Assembly (NCBI GenBank): GCA_023412845.1
Contig: JAEZRH010000125.1
Location: 1 to 8,038, forward strand
Direction of reading: 5' to 3'
Length of the DNA stretch: 8,038 nucleotides
Source: Bacillota bacterium
Lineage (GTDB): Bacteria > Bacillota > Clostridia > Oscillospirales > Acutalibacteraceae
Positions 1 to 6,083 of this stretch are shown one piece after another (the first letter of the stretch is position 1; each line of letters opens with the position of its first letter). A program made the translations under genes and the position numbers. The notes under the pieces are model-generated. The model worked only from the letters and a program-made list of their open reading frames with translations. It did not search any database and was not told the origin of the DNA.

Positions 1-1
1 C

Positions 2-1321
2 CTTTACACCCATTACAACGTCAACCGAGGCCTGCGCGACCTGAACGGCAAGGGCGTGCTGACCGGCCTGACCGAGATCTCGGAGATCGTTTCGTCCAGA
101 TCGGTGGACGGGAAAGACGTTCCCTGCGAAGGGATGCTTTTTTACCGCGGCATCAATATCAAGGACATTGTGAGCGGCTTCATCAACGAAAACCGCTTCG
201 GCTTTGAGGAAACGGCATACCTGCTTCTGTTCGGCGAACTGCCGGCTCCGCAGCAGCTTACGCAGTTCCAAAACCTGCTTTCCCGTTACCGCACACTACC
301 GACGAATTTTGTCCGCGACATCATCATGAAAGCGCCGAGTTTCGATATGATGAACACGCTGGCGCGAAGCGTTCTGACGCTTTACGCCTACGACGAAAAA
401 GCCAACGACACCTCTCTGCCGAATGTGCTGCGGCAGTGCCTGCAGATGGTCGCCCTGTTCCCGCAGCTTGCGGTATACGGCTACCAGGCGTATATGCACA
501 ACAAAAATCCCTACAACAGCTTCTTCATCCACGCGCCGAAACCGGAGCTGTCGACGGCGGAGAATATCCTTCACATGCTGCGCATCGACAACAAATATTC
601 CCCGCTGGAAGCGCGCATCCTCGACCTCGCGCTCGTGCTGCACGCCGAACACGGCGGCGGCAACAACTCCAGCTTCACAACGCATGTCGTCGCTTCTTCC
701 GGCACGGATGCGTATTCGGTCATCGCGGCGGCGCTCGGCTCTCTGAAGGGTCCCAAGCACGGTGGCGCCAACATCAAGGTCATGATGATGTTCGAGGACA
801 TGAAAAAGCATCTGCACGACTGGACGGATGAGAACGAAGTCGCGGAATATCTGCACAAGCTGCTGAGCAAGCAGGCATTCGACCGCTCCGGACTGATCTA
901 CGGCATGGGCCACGCCGTATACTCGCTTTCCGACCCGAGGGCGGATATCTTCAAGCTGTTCGTCAAGCGCCTCTCCGAAGAAAAAGGCCTTGCAAAGGAA
1001 TACGGCCTCTACGCGCTCGTCGAGCGCCTCGCTCCGCAGGTGATCGGCCGCGAGCGCAAAACGTACAAAGGCGTGAGCGCCAACATCGACTTTTACAGCG
1101 GGTTCGTTTACCATATGCTGGGCCTGCCGCCGGAGCTGTTCACGCCCGTTTTCGCCATGGCGCGCATCGTCGGTTGGAGCGCGCATCTGATGGAAGAACA
1201 TATCAACGGCGGAAAGATCATACGCCCCGCCTACAAAAGCGTCTCTTCCCGGCGGGAGTACGTCGCGCTGGAGAACCGGCAGGCTGAGCCTGCGCGCACG
1301 GTCGGGCATGTGGCTGAATGA
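2..1321 (+). CDS. citrate synthase (citrate/2-methylcitrate synthase family), N-terminus cut by window edge
   Basis: The frame is open from base 2 with no start seen; the first residues (LYTHYNVNRGLRDLNGKG) already match the family's N-terminal part, so the gene begins outside the window and a GTG at 56 is internal. There are 439 visible residues against a usual 430-460, so little is missing. Condenses oxaloacetate and acetyl-CoA to citrate in the cytosol, feeding 2-oxoglutarate/glutamate synthesis in anaerobes. Catalytic triad of the fold is visible: His in GPKHGGAN (codon 758-760), His in GMGHAVY (911-913) and Asp in NIDFYSG (1088-1090); the DPRA arginine that binds oxaloacetate carboxylate in E. 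coli GltA is also present. An earlier conserved stretch HAEHGGGNNSSF lies at 644-685. The residue after the second His is Ala where GHRVY is usual. Sequence alone does not exclude 2-methylcitrate activity. Monocistronic 3' end, followed by a terminator. Confidence 0.95.
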   Translation, partial: LYTHYNVNRGLRDLNGKGVLTGLTEISEIVSSRSVDGKDVPCEGMLFYRGINIKDIVSGFINENRFGFEETAYLLLFGELPAPQQLTQFQNLLSRYRTLPTNFVRDIIMKAPSFDMMNTLARSVLTLYAYDEKANDTSLPNVLRQCLQMVALFPQLAVYGYQAYMHNKNPYNSFFIHAPKPELSTAENILHMLRIDNKYSPLEARILDLALVLHAEHGGGNNSSFTTHVVASSGTDAYSVIAAALGSLKGPKHGGANIKVMMMFEDMKKHLHDWTDENEVAEYLHKLLSKQAFDRSGLIYGMGHAVYSLSDPRADIFKLFVKRLSEEKGLAKEYGLYALVERLAPQVIGRERKTYKGVSANIDFYSGFVYHMLGLPPELFTPVFAMARIVGWSAHLMEEHINGGKIIRPAYKSVSSRREYVALENRQAEPARTVGHVAE

Positions 1322-1359
1322 ATTTCGGGGTTTTTTGTGTCCAGACAGACTAAGGAACT

Positions 1360-1396
1360 GCTCCCGCAGGCGAAAAATGTTTGCGGGAGCTTTTTT
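1360..1396 (+). terminator. intrinsic terminator after citrate synthase
   Basis: Perfect 9-bp stem, GCTCCCGCA (1360-1368) against TGCGGGAGC (1382-1390), with a 13-base loop and a run of six T (1391-1396). It begins 38 bases after the citrate synthase stop, with no gene between, so it should end that transcript. This is the canonical Rho-independent form. Confidence 0.92.
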
Positions 1397-1577
1397 CTAC
1401 CCTCCCGCCCAAAGAGGACCCGCCCTGCCTCGCGGCGGGGCGTTAGTGCCGGCTGGGCTGAACGCAGACACTTTCTCCCCGGAGCGGCCCCCGGACTGTC
1501 CTGGCAAACAACGCTGAAAATTCTCACGATGCCGCAAATCCGGCAGGAACGGGCTTAGCCTGCGGCGGCACGCCGCC
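1397..1577. other. intergenic stretch without a recognisable gene
   Basis: Part of the 319-base gap between citrate synthase and the aminopeptidase (1322-1640). Short open frames cross it (for example 1308-1517 and 1337-1558), but they run through the terminator and give Arg/Pro-rich sequence without family resemblance. It holds several small GC-rich inverted repeats without T-runs: CCCGCC/GGCGGG (1419-1424/1434-1439), TGCCG/CGGCA (1530-1534/1541-1545) and GGCGGC/GCCGCC (1564-1569/1572-1577), the last abutting the -35 box. No riboswitch or RNA gene is recognised. Confidence 0.5.
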
Positions 1578-1606
1578 TTGACAGACGCCGCTGTCTGACT
1601 TATACT
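1578..1606 (+). promoter_or_regulatory. sigma-A-type promoter for the Xaa-Pro aminopeptidase gene
   Basis: TTGACA (1578-1583) and TATACT (1601-1606) are separated by exactly 17 bases: a perfect -35 and a one-mismatch -10. Transcription would start near 1613, giving a leader of about 28 bases with TAGGAG at 1625-1630, ten bases before the ATG at 1641. Two dyads overlap it: CAGAC/GTCTG (1582-1586/1593-1597) in the spacer, and the perfect palindrome TTCAATTGAA (1611-1620) over the predicted start point. Either could be an operator; no regulator is identifiable. Confidence 0.8.
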
Positions 1607-1640
1607 TTATTTCAATTGAACGGTTAGGAGCTGTCGAATC

Positions 1641-3434
1641 ATGCAGGAAATCAAAGACAGGATCGACGCCCTTCGGGCGGAGATGGCAAAGAACGGGGTA
1701 CAGGCTTACATTATCCCTTCCGCGGACCCGCACCTGAGCGAATACACGCCAGCCCACTGGCAGGCAAGACGTTACTTTTCGGGGTTTACCGGCTCAGCCG
1801 GAACGCTTGTGGTGACGGAACGGAAAAGCGGCTTGTGGACGGACGGCCGCTACTTTATCCAGGCGGAAAGGCAGCTCGCCGGCAGCGGCATCAAGCTGTA
1901 CCGCATGAGGGTTAAGGGTGTGCCGACTTTCCCGGAATTCCTCGCGCAGGAGCTTGAGGAAGGGCAGACGGTCGGCCTTGACGGCAGGCTTTTTTCCGCT
2001 TCCGACATCGGCGAAATCCGCAGGACCCTCGCCGGCAAGAGCCTTCGGATCAAAAGCGCGGACCTGATTGTACCTCTGTGGCCGGACCGCCCGCCGCTGC
2101 CGAACACGGAGGTTTTCCTCCACGGCACGGAATACGCCGGCTACGCCTGTTCGGAAAAGCTCGCGCAGGTGCGTGGGGAGCTGAAAAAGCATGGCGCCGA
2201 CGGCCAGCTTTACGCCCGGCTCGACTGCGTCGCATGGCTGATGAACATCAGGGCCGGCGACGTGGATGACAGTCCGTTCGCGGTCGCTTACGCCGCTGTT
2301 CTTCCGGATTCGGCCTGGCTGTTCATCGACTCCTCGCGCGTCCCCGCGCCGGTTCTGGAAAATCTCGCGCAGAATGGCGTGCAGGTACGCGGCTATGAAG
2401 AGATCGGCGCGTTCGCCGATTCGCTTTCCGGCAAAAAAAAGATGCTCGCCGACCCGGCGGGCACCAGCTACGAACTGTATGAAAGGCTCTCGAAAAACCC
2501 CGGCGTTACGGTCAAGGACGGGCCGGACGTCGTATACGAGCTCAAGGGCGTCCGCAACGATACGGAGATTTGCAATCTCCGTGAGGTACATATCCGCGAC
2601 GGCTGTGCGCAGGTCGAAGCGTTCACCGAGCTGGAGCGCCAGATTTCCGAAGGCTACGAGGTCACGGAGTGGACCGTCTGCATGCTGCTGAAAGAGGCGC
2701 GCGCGAGGCAGAAGGACAACCGCGGCGAAAGCTTTGCCACCATTGCCGCATACGGCTCCAATGCCGCGATGATGCACTACGCGCCGAAACCCGATGCGTG
2801 CAGCAGATTGGAGCGCCACGGGCTCCTTCTGGTTGATTCCGGCGGGCAATACCTTGGCGGCACGACCGACATCACCCGTACGTTCGCGCTCGGCTCTCTG
2901 ACGCAGGAGGAAAAGGAGTGTTACACGCGCGTGCTGAAAAGCCACATTGCGCTTGCGACGGCCGTTTTTCTGGAAGGGACCACCGGCGGCGGCCTCGACA
3001 CCCTGTGCCGCGAGCCGCTGTGGCAGATCGGCATCGATTACCGCTGCGGCACGGGACACGGCGTCGGCAGCTTCGGCAACGTCCACGAAGGGCCGCCGAG
3101 CATACGCCCGAAGAACGATACCGCGCTGAAAAAAGGCATGACCGTCACCGACGAGCCGGGCGTCTACACGGAAGGCCGGTTCGGCATCCGTACGGAAAAC
3201 CTGATGCTTGTCGATGAAGCTTTTGAAAACGAATACGGAAGATTTCTGCGATTCGAGATCGTCACCTGCTTCCCCATCGACACCGCGCCGGTTCTGCCGG
3301 AACTGCTGACCGACGAGGAGCTTGCCTGGCTGAACCGCTACAACGCCCATGTGCGCGAAACGCTGATGCCGATGTTCTCCGGGCGGGAACTCAACTGGCT
3401 GCTGCGCCGCACGGAACCTCTGCGGCGTTCTTAA
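1641..3434 (+). CDS. Xaa-Pro aminopeptidase (aminopeptidase P, M24B family, XPNPEP1-like long form)
   Basis: A 597-residue cytosolic metallopeptidase that removes an N-terminal residue preceding proline, needed to finish degradation of proline-containing peptides. Order: creatinase-type N-terminal domain (about 1-130, with PSADPHLSEY and FSGFTGSAG at 26-53), a second creatinase-like domain (about 150-300), the pita-bread M24 catalytic domain (about 310-535) and a short C-terminal domain (about 536-597). This three-domain length matches eukaryotic XPNPEP1 and its bacterial homologues rather than the roughly 440-residue E. coli PepP. All five dinuclear metal ligands are visible: Asp399 (LLVDSG), Asp410 (TTDITR), His473 (GTGHGVG), Glu505 (TDEPG) and Glu519 (IRTEN); His379 (MMHY) fits the proton-shuttle histidine. 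The ATG at 1641 is chosen because TAGGAG lies ten bases upstream behind a strong promoter. No signal peptide. The TAA stop overlaps the stop of the convergent ATPase gene. Confidence 0.95.
   Translation: MQEIKDRIDALRAEMAKNGVQAYIIPSADPHLSEYTPAHWQARRYFSGFTGSAGTLVVTERKSGLWTDGRYFIQAERQLAGSGIKLYRMRVKGVPTFPEFLAQELEEGQTVGLDGRLFSASDIGEIRRTLAGKSLRIKSADLIVPLWPDRPPLPNTEVFLHGTEYAGYACSEKLAQVRGELKKHGADGQLYARLDCVAWLMNIRAGDVDDSPFAVAYAAVLPDSAWLFIDSSRVPAPVLENLAQNGVQVRGYEEIGAFADSLSGKKKMLADPAGTSYELYERLSKNPGVTVKDGPDVVYELKGVRNDTEICNLREVHIRDGCAQVEAFTELERQISEGYEVTEWTVCMLLKEARARQKDNRGESFATIAAYGSNAAMMHYAPKPDACSRLERHGLLLVDSGGQYLGGTTDITRTFALGSLTQEEKECYTRVLKSHIALATAVFLEGTTGGGLDTLCREPLWQIGIDYRCGTGHGVGSFGNVHEGPPSIRPKNDTALKKGMTVTDEPGVYTEGRFGIRTENLMLVDEAFENEYGRFLRFEIVTCFPIDTAPVLPELLTDEELAWLNRYNAHVRETLMPMFSGRELNWLLRRTEPLRRS
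3404..3432 (+). terminator. possible weak terminator inside the aminopeptidase 3' end
   Basis: CGCCGCA (3405-3411) pairs with TGCGGCG (3421-3427), extended by a G-U pair (3404/3428), with a nine-base loop, followed only by TTCTT (3428-3432). The stem lies within the last aminopeptidase codons, since no space exists before the convergent gene. The poor T-tract makes it weak as an intrinsic terminator; in the minus direction no T-run follows. Confidence 0.35.
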
Positions 3435-4195
3435 GACTCGTTGTACCGCGACAGGAACGCTTTGGTGCGTTCGCTCTGCGCATTGCCGAAAACCTGCTCC
3501 GGCGGGCCCTGCTCCACAATGGCGCCATCCGCCATAAAGACAACCTGATCGGCAACGTCGCGGGCAAACGCCATCTCGTGCGTGACGACGACCATGGTCA
3601 TGTGCTCGGCGGCGAGGCCGCGGATGACCTTCAGAATCTCCCCCGTCAGCTCCGGGTCGAGCGCGCTGGTCGGCTCGTCGAAAAACAGCACGTCCGGGTT
3701 CATGGCAAGGGCGCGGGCGATGGAGACGCGCTGCTGCTGCCCGCCCGAAAGCTGGCACGGGTAGGCGTCTTTCTTATCGGAAAGATCCATTTTTGCAAGC
3801 AAAGAACGCGCGGAGGCTTCGGCCTCCGCTTTTGTTTTGCCAAGCACATGGACGGGCGCCTCGGTGATGTTTCGCAGCACGGAAAAATGCGGGAACAGAT
3901 TGAAGTTCTGAAAGACGAGCCCAACATGCAGCGCAATGCGGTTGCAGACCGGTCGGTCGGAATAGACGGCTTTTCCGTTCTGCCCCGCCTTTACCAGCGT
4001 CTCGCCGCAGATGCTGATTTCTCCCGAATCCACCGTTTCGAGCTGCGTGACGCAGCGCAGAAGAGTGCTTTTCCCGGAGCCGGAAGGCCCGATGACGGTA
4101 AGGACGGTACCTTTTTCCACGTCCAGGGAGATCCCGCGGAGGACCTCCTGCCCTTGATAGCTTTTGCGGATTCCATGTGCTGAAACGACCGGCAT
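3431..4195 (-). CDS. polar amino acid ABC transporter, ATP-binding protein
   Basis: A 254-residue ATPase that powers uptake by the permease encoded just upstream; acts on the inner face of the membrane. Visible in order: Walker A GPSGSGKST (36-44), Q-loop glutamine 96 in VFQNFNLFPH, signature LSGGQ (149-153), Walker B LFFDE (170-174) with DPTSALD-type D-loop, and switch His206 in VVTHEM. Family resemblance is to GlnQ/HisP-type ATPases. Between the second beta region and the Q-loop (about 66-92) it carries a somewhat longer stretch than GlnQ, containing AGQNGKAVYSD; I recall similar forms in clostridial homologues. Start at 4195 is preferred: AAGGAGG sits eight bases upstream and overlaps the permease stop, indicating translational coupling. 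A frame-compatible ATG at 4213 forms an ATGA overlap with the permease stop but lacks its own site. Last gene of the operon. Confidence 0.93.
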   Translation of the reverse strand: MPVVSAHGIRKSYQGQEVLRGISLDVEKGTVLTVIGPSGSGKSTLLRCVTQLETVDSGEISICGETLVKAGQNGKAVYSDRPVCNRIALHVGLVFQNFNLFPHFSVLRNITEAPVHVLGKTKAEAEASARSLLAKMDLSDKKDAYPCQLSGGQQQRVSIARALAMNPDVLFFDEPTSALDPELTGEILKVIRGLAAEHMTMVVVTHEMAFARDVADQVVFMADGAIVEQGPPEQVFGNAQSERTKAFLSRYNES

Positions 4196-4209
4196 TGCGG
4201 TTTCCTCCT

Positions 4210-4854
4210 TCATTTGCTGTAATAGCCGTACCGTTTTTCGGCGACGGTGAAGCAGCGGGTCACAACGGCGTTCATGACGAGGTAAAATACGGCCGCGACC
4301 GCAAAAGGCACCATACTGACTGCGGAAGATACCCAATCGGACGTCGTTTTGAGCAATTCGATCACGCCGATGGTCTGCGCGAGGGAAGTATCCTTCACAA
4401 GATTGATAAACTCGTTGCTGATAGGCGGCAGGATGCTTTTGATCACCTGCGGCAGGATGATGCGGAAAAACGTCTGCCTCCGCCCGAAGCCGAGCACCTT
4501 CGCCGCCTCGTACTGACCCCGCGGGATGCCCTCGATGCCGCCGCGGAAGATTTCGGCAAAATAGGCGGCGTAGTTCAGCACGAACGCCACCTCCGCCGCG
4601 AGCACGCGGTCGAGCTGGATGCCGAAAAGCGGCTTCATGCCGTAAAAGATGAACAGAAGCTGCAGCATCAGCGGTGTACCGCGCATCAGCAGTATGTAAA
4701 ACCGGACCGGCAGGTTGACGGCCTTCGCCTTCGACATGCGCCCCACGGCGGTCAGAAGGCCGAGCGGGAGCGAAAAGACGAGCGTCACGAAAAAGATACG
4801 CACCGTCATGACGGTCGCTTCCAGCATCTGAGCAAGCAGAACGGAATAATTCAT
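4210..4854 (-). CDS. polar amino acid ABC transporter, permease protein (HisM/GlnP type)
   Basis: A 214-residue integral membrane protein, normal length for this family, probably a homodimer as no second permease gene is present. The N-terminal half has hydrophobic segments around 11-36 and 48-70, the usual MTV-RIFFV start and the RGTPLMLQLLF stretch (about 59-69). The coupling-helix EAA-type region is clear: EIFRGGIEGIPRGQYEAAKVLG, about residues 101-122, followed by ILPQ and the conserved NEFINLVKDTSLA stretch (about 147-159). A final hydrophobic span lies near 180-200. Start ATG at 4854 is four bases after the binding-protein stop; only a weak GGGG-like site precedes it, so it is probably coupled to translation of the upstream gene. 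The reading frame ends in TGA overlapping the ATPase ribosome site. Confidence 0.93.
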   Translation of the reverse strand: MNYSVLLAQMLEATVMTVRIFFVTLVFSLPLGLLTAVGRMSKAKAVNLPVRFYILLMRGTPLMLQLLFIFYGMKPLFGIQLDRVLAAEVAFVLNYAAYFAEIFRGGIEGIPRGQYEAAKVLGFGRRQTFFRIILPQVIKSILPPISNEFINLVKDTSLAQTIGVIELLKTTSDWVSSAVSMVPFAVAAVFYLVMNAVVTRCFTVAEKRYGYYSK

Positions 4855-4858
4855 GCCG

Positions 4859-5746
4859 TTATGCCCCGATCGTAATCACATTCTTGCCGAACCATTTCTG
4901 GGAGATCTTCGCCGCGGTGCCGTCCTTTGCCATCTCCCGGAGCGCGCCCTCGATTTTTTCCCTGAGGGCGGTGTCATTCTTGCGGAAACCGACGACATAG
5001 TCCTCGACCGCAAGCGAAACGTCCTTGCCGCTTGCGTCCTGCAGGATCGCGTACGCACCGGGGTTGTTGGTCAGGTAATAGCGGGCCACAACTTCGTCGA
5101 TGGCAATGGCGTCGATGGTCCCGTTCTGCATCTCCATGACCGCTTTGCTGTAATCGTCTATCTTGACGATCTCTTTGAGCGAATTTTTGAACGACGCGTT
5201 GGCCGGGTCGCCCAGCGCCGATTCCGCCGAGGAGTCGGACTGCACGCCGATGGTCTTGCCCTTCAAACTGTCAAGCCCCTTGTAGGAGGAACCGGACTTC
5301 ACCAGAATGATCTGGTTGTTTTTCATATAGGGGATGCTGAGATTGAACTGCTGTTCCCTCTCGGCGGTCTTGCTGAATCCGTTCCACAGGCAGTCGACGT
5401 TGCCGTTGTTCAGCTCCGCCGTTTTGTTTTCCCAGTCGATGGGCTGCAGCTTCAGCGTGATGCCGAGGCGCTTGCACACTTCCTTTGCCATGTCGATGTC
5501 AAAGCCTACCAGTTCGCCCGTTTTGGTATCGACAAAGCCCATGGGAGGAAACGCCTTGTCAAGTCCCAGAATCAGCTGCCCGGAGTTCTTCGCTTTATCC
5601 CAGGAAGCATCCGCGGCTGAGGAAGCGGAAGCCGCCGCAGCGGAAGTCTGGGCTCCGGAGGAAGCCTGCGCCGCGGGCGCCTGGGCGCAGCCCGCGACGG
5701 AAGCGGCCATCAGCCCGCTCAGCAAAAAAGCAATCAGTTTTTTCAT
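4859..5746 (-). CDS. polar amino acid ABC transporter, substrate-binding lipoprotein
   Basis: A 295-residue family 3 extracellular solute-binding protein that captures a polar amino acid at the cell surface and hands it to the adjoining permease. The start at 5746 gives MKKLIAFLL, a hydrophobic core and the lipobox VAGC with Cys20 as the lipidated residue. TTG at 5770 and ATG at 5767 are in frame but would add an N-region without a good ribosome site, whereas GGAG lies 11 bases before 5746. An Ala/Ser linker (about 22-48) tethers two binding lobes starting near GQLILGLDKAFPPMGF (56-71). The family signature GFDIDMAKEV is at 81-90, with WNGFSKTAER (121-130) and SIPY (137-140) as typical ligand-cleft stretches. 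Substrate is not readable; glutamine, cystine, arginine and other polar amino acids are all possible. First gene of a three-gene operon. Confidence 0.93.
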   Translation of the reverse strand: MKKLIAFLLSGLMAASVAGCAQAPAAQASSGAQTSAAAASASSAADASWDKAKNSGQLILGLDKAFPPMGFVDTKTGELVGFDIDMAKEVCKRLGITLKLQPIDWENKTAELNNGNVDCLWNGFSKTAEREQQFNLSIPYMKNNQIILVKSGSSYKGLDSLKGKTIGVQSDSSAESALGDPANASFKNSLKEIVKIDDYSKAVMEMQNGTIDAIAIDEVVARYYLTNNPGAYAILQDASGKDVSLAVEDYVVGFRKNDTALREKIEGALREMAKDGTAAKISQKWFGKNVITIGA

Positions 5747-5768
5747 ATTCCCATACACTCCATGCATC

Positions 5769-5825
5769 AAAATAATAGGTTTCCGGCCCCGCTGCTGCGG
5801 GGGATACGGAAGCCTTTATTATTTT
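5769..5825. repeat. 57-base interrupted palindrome over the ABC operon leader
   Basis: Arms pair almost end to end: AAAATAATA (5769-5777) with TATTATTTT (5817-5825), GG (5778-5779) with CC (5813-5814), TTCCG (5781-5785) with CGGAA (5807-5811), and CCCCGC (5787-5792) with GCGGGG (5797-5802) around a TGCT loop. A GC core flanked by A-rich and T-rich arms is the shape of a bidirectional terminator. It lies between the ABC promoter and the start codon, so it may be an attenuator, a 5' stabilising hairpin or a terminator for transcripts from further away. The left T-rich end reads TATTATTTTG on the minus strand. Confidence 0.7.
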
Positions 5826-5849
5826 ACTTGATTAGCGTGCTAAAGTAAA
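5821..5849 (-). promoter_or_regulatory. promoter of the amino acid ABC operon with embedded operator-like dyad
   Basis: Read on the minus strand: TTTACT (5849-5844) as -35, 17-base spacer, TAAAAT (5826-5821) as -10. The start point would be near 5814, giving a leader of roughly 68 bases. The spacer holds a perfect inverted repeat, TTAGC-GT-GCTAA on the plus strand (5832-5843), touching the -35 box. It is framed by a second pair, TTTACTT (5823-5829) and AAGTAAA (5843-5849), that is offset by three bases. A protein bound here would block RNA polymerase. No regulator gene is in the window. Confidence 0.65.
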
Positions 5850-6006
5850 GAGGGTTACTGAATTTCCTATGATTTTTTTGCCGATCATTCCAATTCCCCT
5901 CCGGGAATCGCTTTGCGGATGGCCTTCCGGTACCGCGTAAAATACCACTTTGTCAAAAAAATCGTCGAAAAAGCGTCGTAAGATTATTGATATTCATAGG
6001 GAACAA

Positions 6007-6034
6007 TTGTCGTTAATATATGTTAAAATATAGA
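6007..6034 (+). promoter_or_regulatory. probable promoter for the C39-like lipoprotein gene
   Basis: Two overlapping readings exist. TTGTCG (6007-6012) with TATAGA (6029-6034) gives a 16-base spacer; alternatively TGTTAAAAT (6021-6029) is an extended -10 element (TG-N-TAAAAT) that would not need a good -35. Both put the start near 6036-6041, leaving a leader of roughly 45 bases before the TTG at 6084. The surrounding AT-richness makes chance matches more likely, so the exact boxes are uncertain. Confidence 0.45.
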
Positions 6035-6047
6035 AAATAGGACAGGA

Positions 6048-6061
6048 TTGCCGTAAGGCAA
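6048..6061 (+). promoter_or_regulatory. small GNRA-loop hairpin in the lipoprotein leader
   Basis: TTGCC-GTAA-GGCAA forms a perfect 5-bp stem closed by a GUAA tetraloop, a stable RNA motif, about 22 bases upstream of the TTG start and just before the purine-rich ribosome site. It may only stabilise the 5' end; no known riboswitch architecture is visible around it. Confidence 0.4.
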
Positions 6062-6083
6062 AGAATGGGAAGGCGAGGATCAC

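Larger units (their letters stand above)
5747..6083. other. 337-base divergent intergenic control region
   Basis: This gap separates the leftward ABC operon from the rightward C39-like lipoprotein gene. It is clearly more AT-rich than the genes, particularly 5815-5880 and 5940-6045. It contains the ABC leader palindrome and promoter on the left and the lipoprotein promoter and leader hairpin on the right. Between them, 5850-6000 holds a small perfect inverted repeat ATTCCC-CTCC-GGGAAT (5893-5908) without a T-run, and two CGTCG copies near 5963 and 5974. I find no coding frame, tRNA or recognisable riboswitch there. Confidence 0.6.

Noticed and set aside
296..1309. A 337-codon open frame on the minus strand opposite citrate synthase
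   Set aside because: Arg/Val/His-rich reverse reading of a clearly conserved gene, with no start signal or family resemblance.
1419..1439. Second terminator after citrate synthase (CCCGCC/GGCGGG)
   Set aside because: No T-run follows, the loop is nine bases, and a strong terminator already lies upstream.
1308..1558. Two short plus-strand frames after citrate synthase
   Set aside because: They cross the intrinsic terminator at 1360-1396, have no good ribosome site and give low-complexity Arg/Pro sequence.
1794..3758. A 654-codon open frame on the minus strand opposite the aminopeptidase
   Set aside because: It is the antisense shadow of a GC-biased gene: Arg/Ala/Val-rich, no domain resemblance, and it runs out of frame into the true ATPase gene. 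The opposite strand has all M24 catalytic residues.
4853..5831. Plus-strand frames opposite the binding-protein gene (255 and 165 codons)
   Set aside because: Shadows of the lipoprotein gene, whose signal peptide, lipobox and family 3 motifs read on the minus strand.
5832..5843. Possible CIRCE (HrcA) element, because TTAGCAC occurs on the minus strand
   Set aside because: CIRCE needs TTAGCACTC, nine bases and GAGTGCTAA; here the repeat closes after two bases, so it is a different dyad.
5850..6083. Riboswitch or small RNA in the divergent region
   Set aside because: Only small isolated hairpins are present; none of the conserved cores of known riboswitch classes is recognisable.
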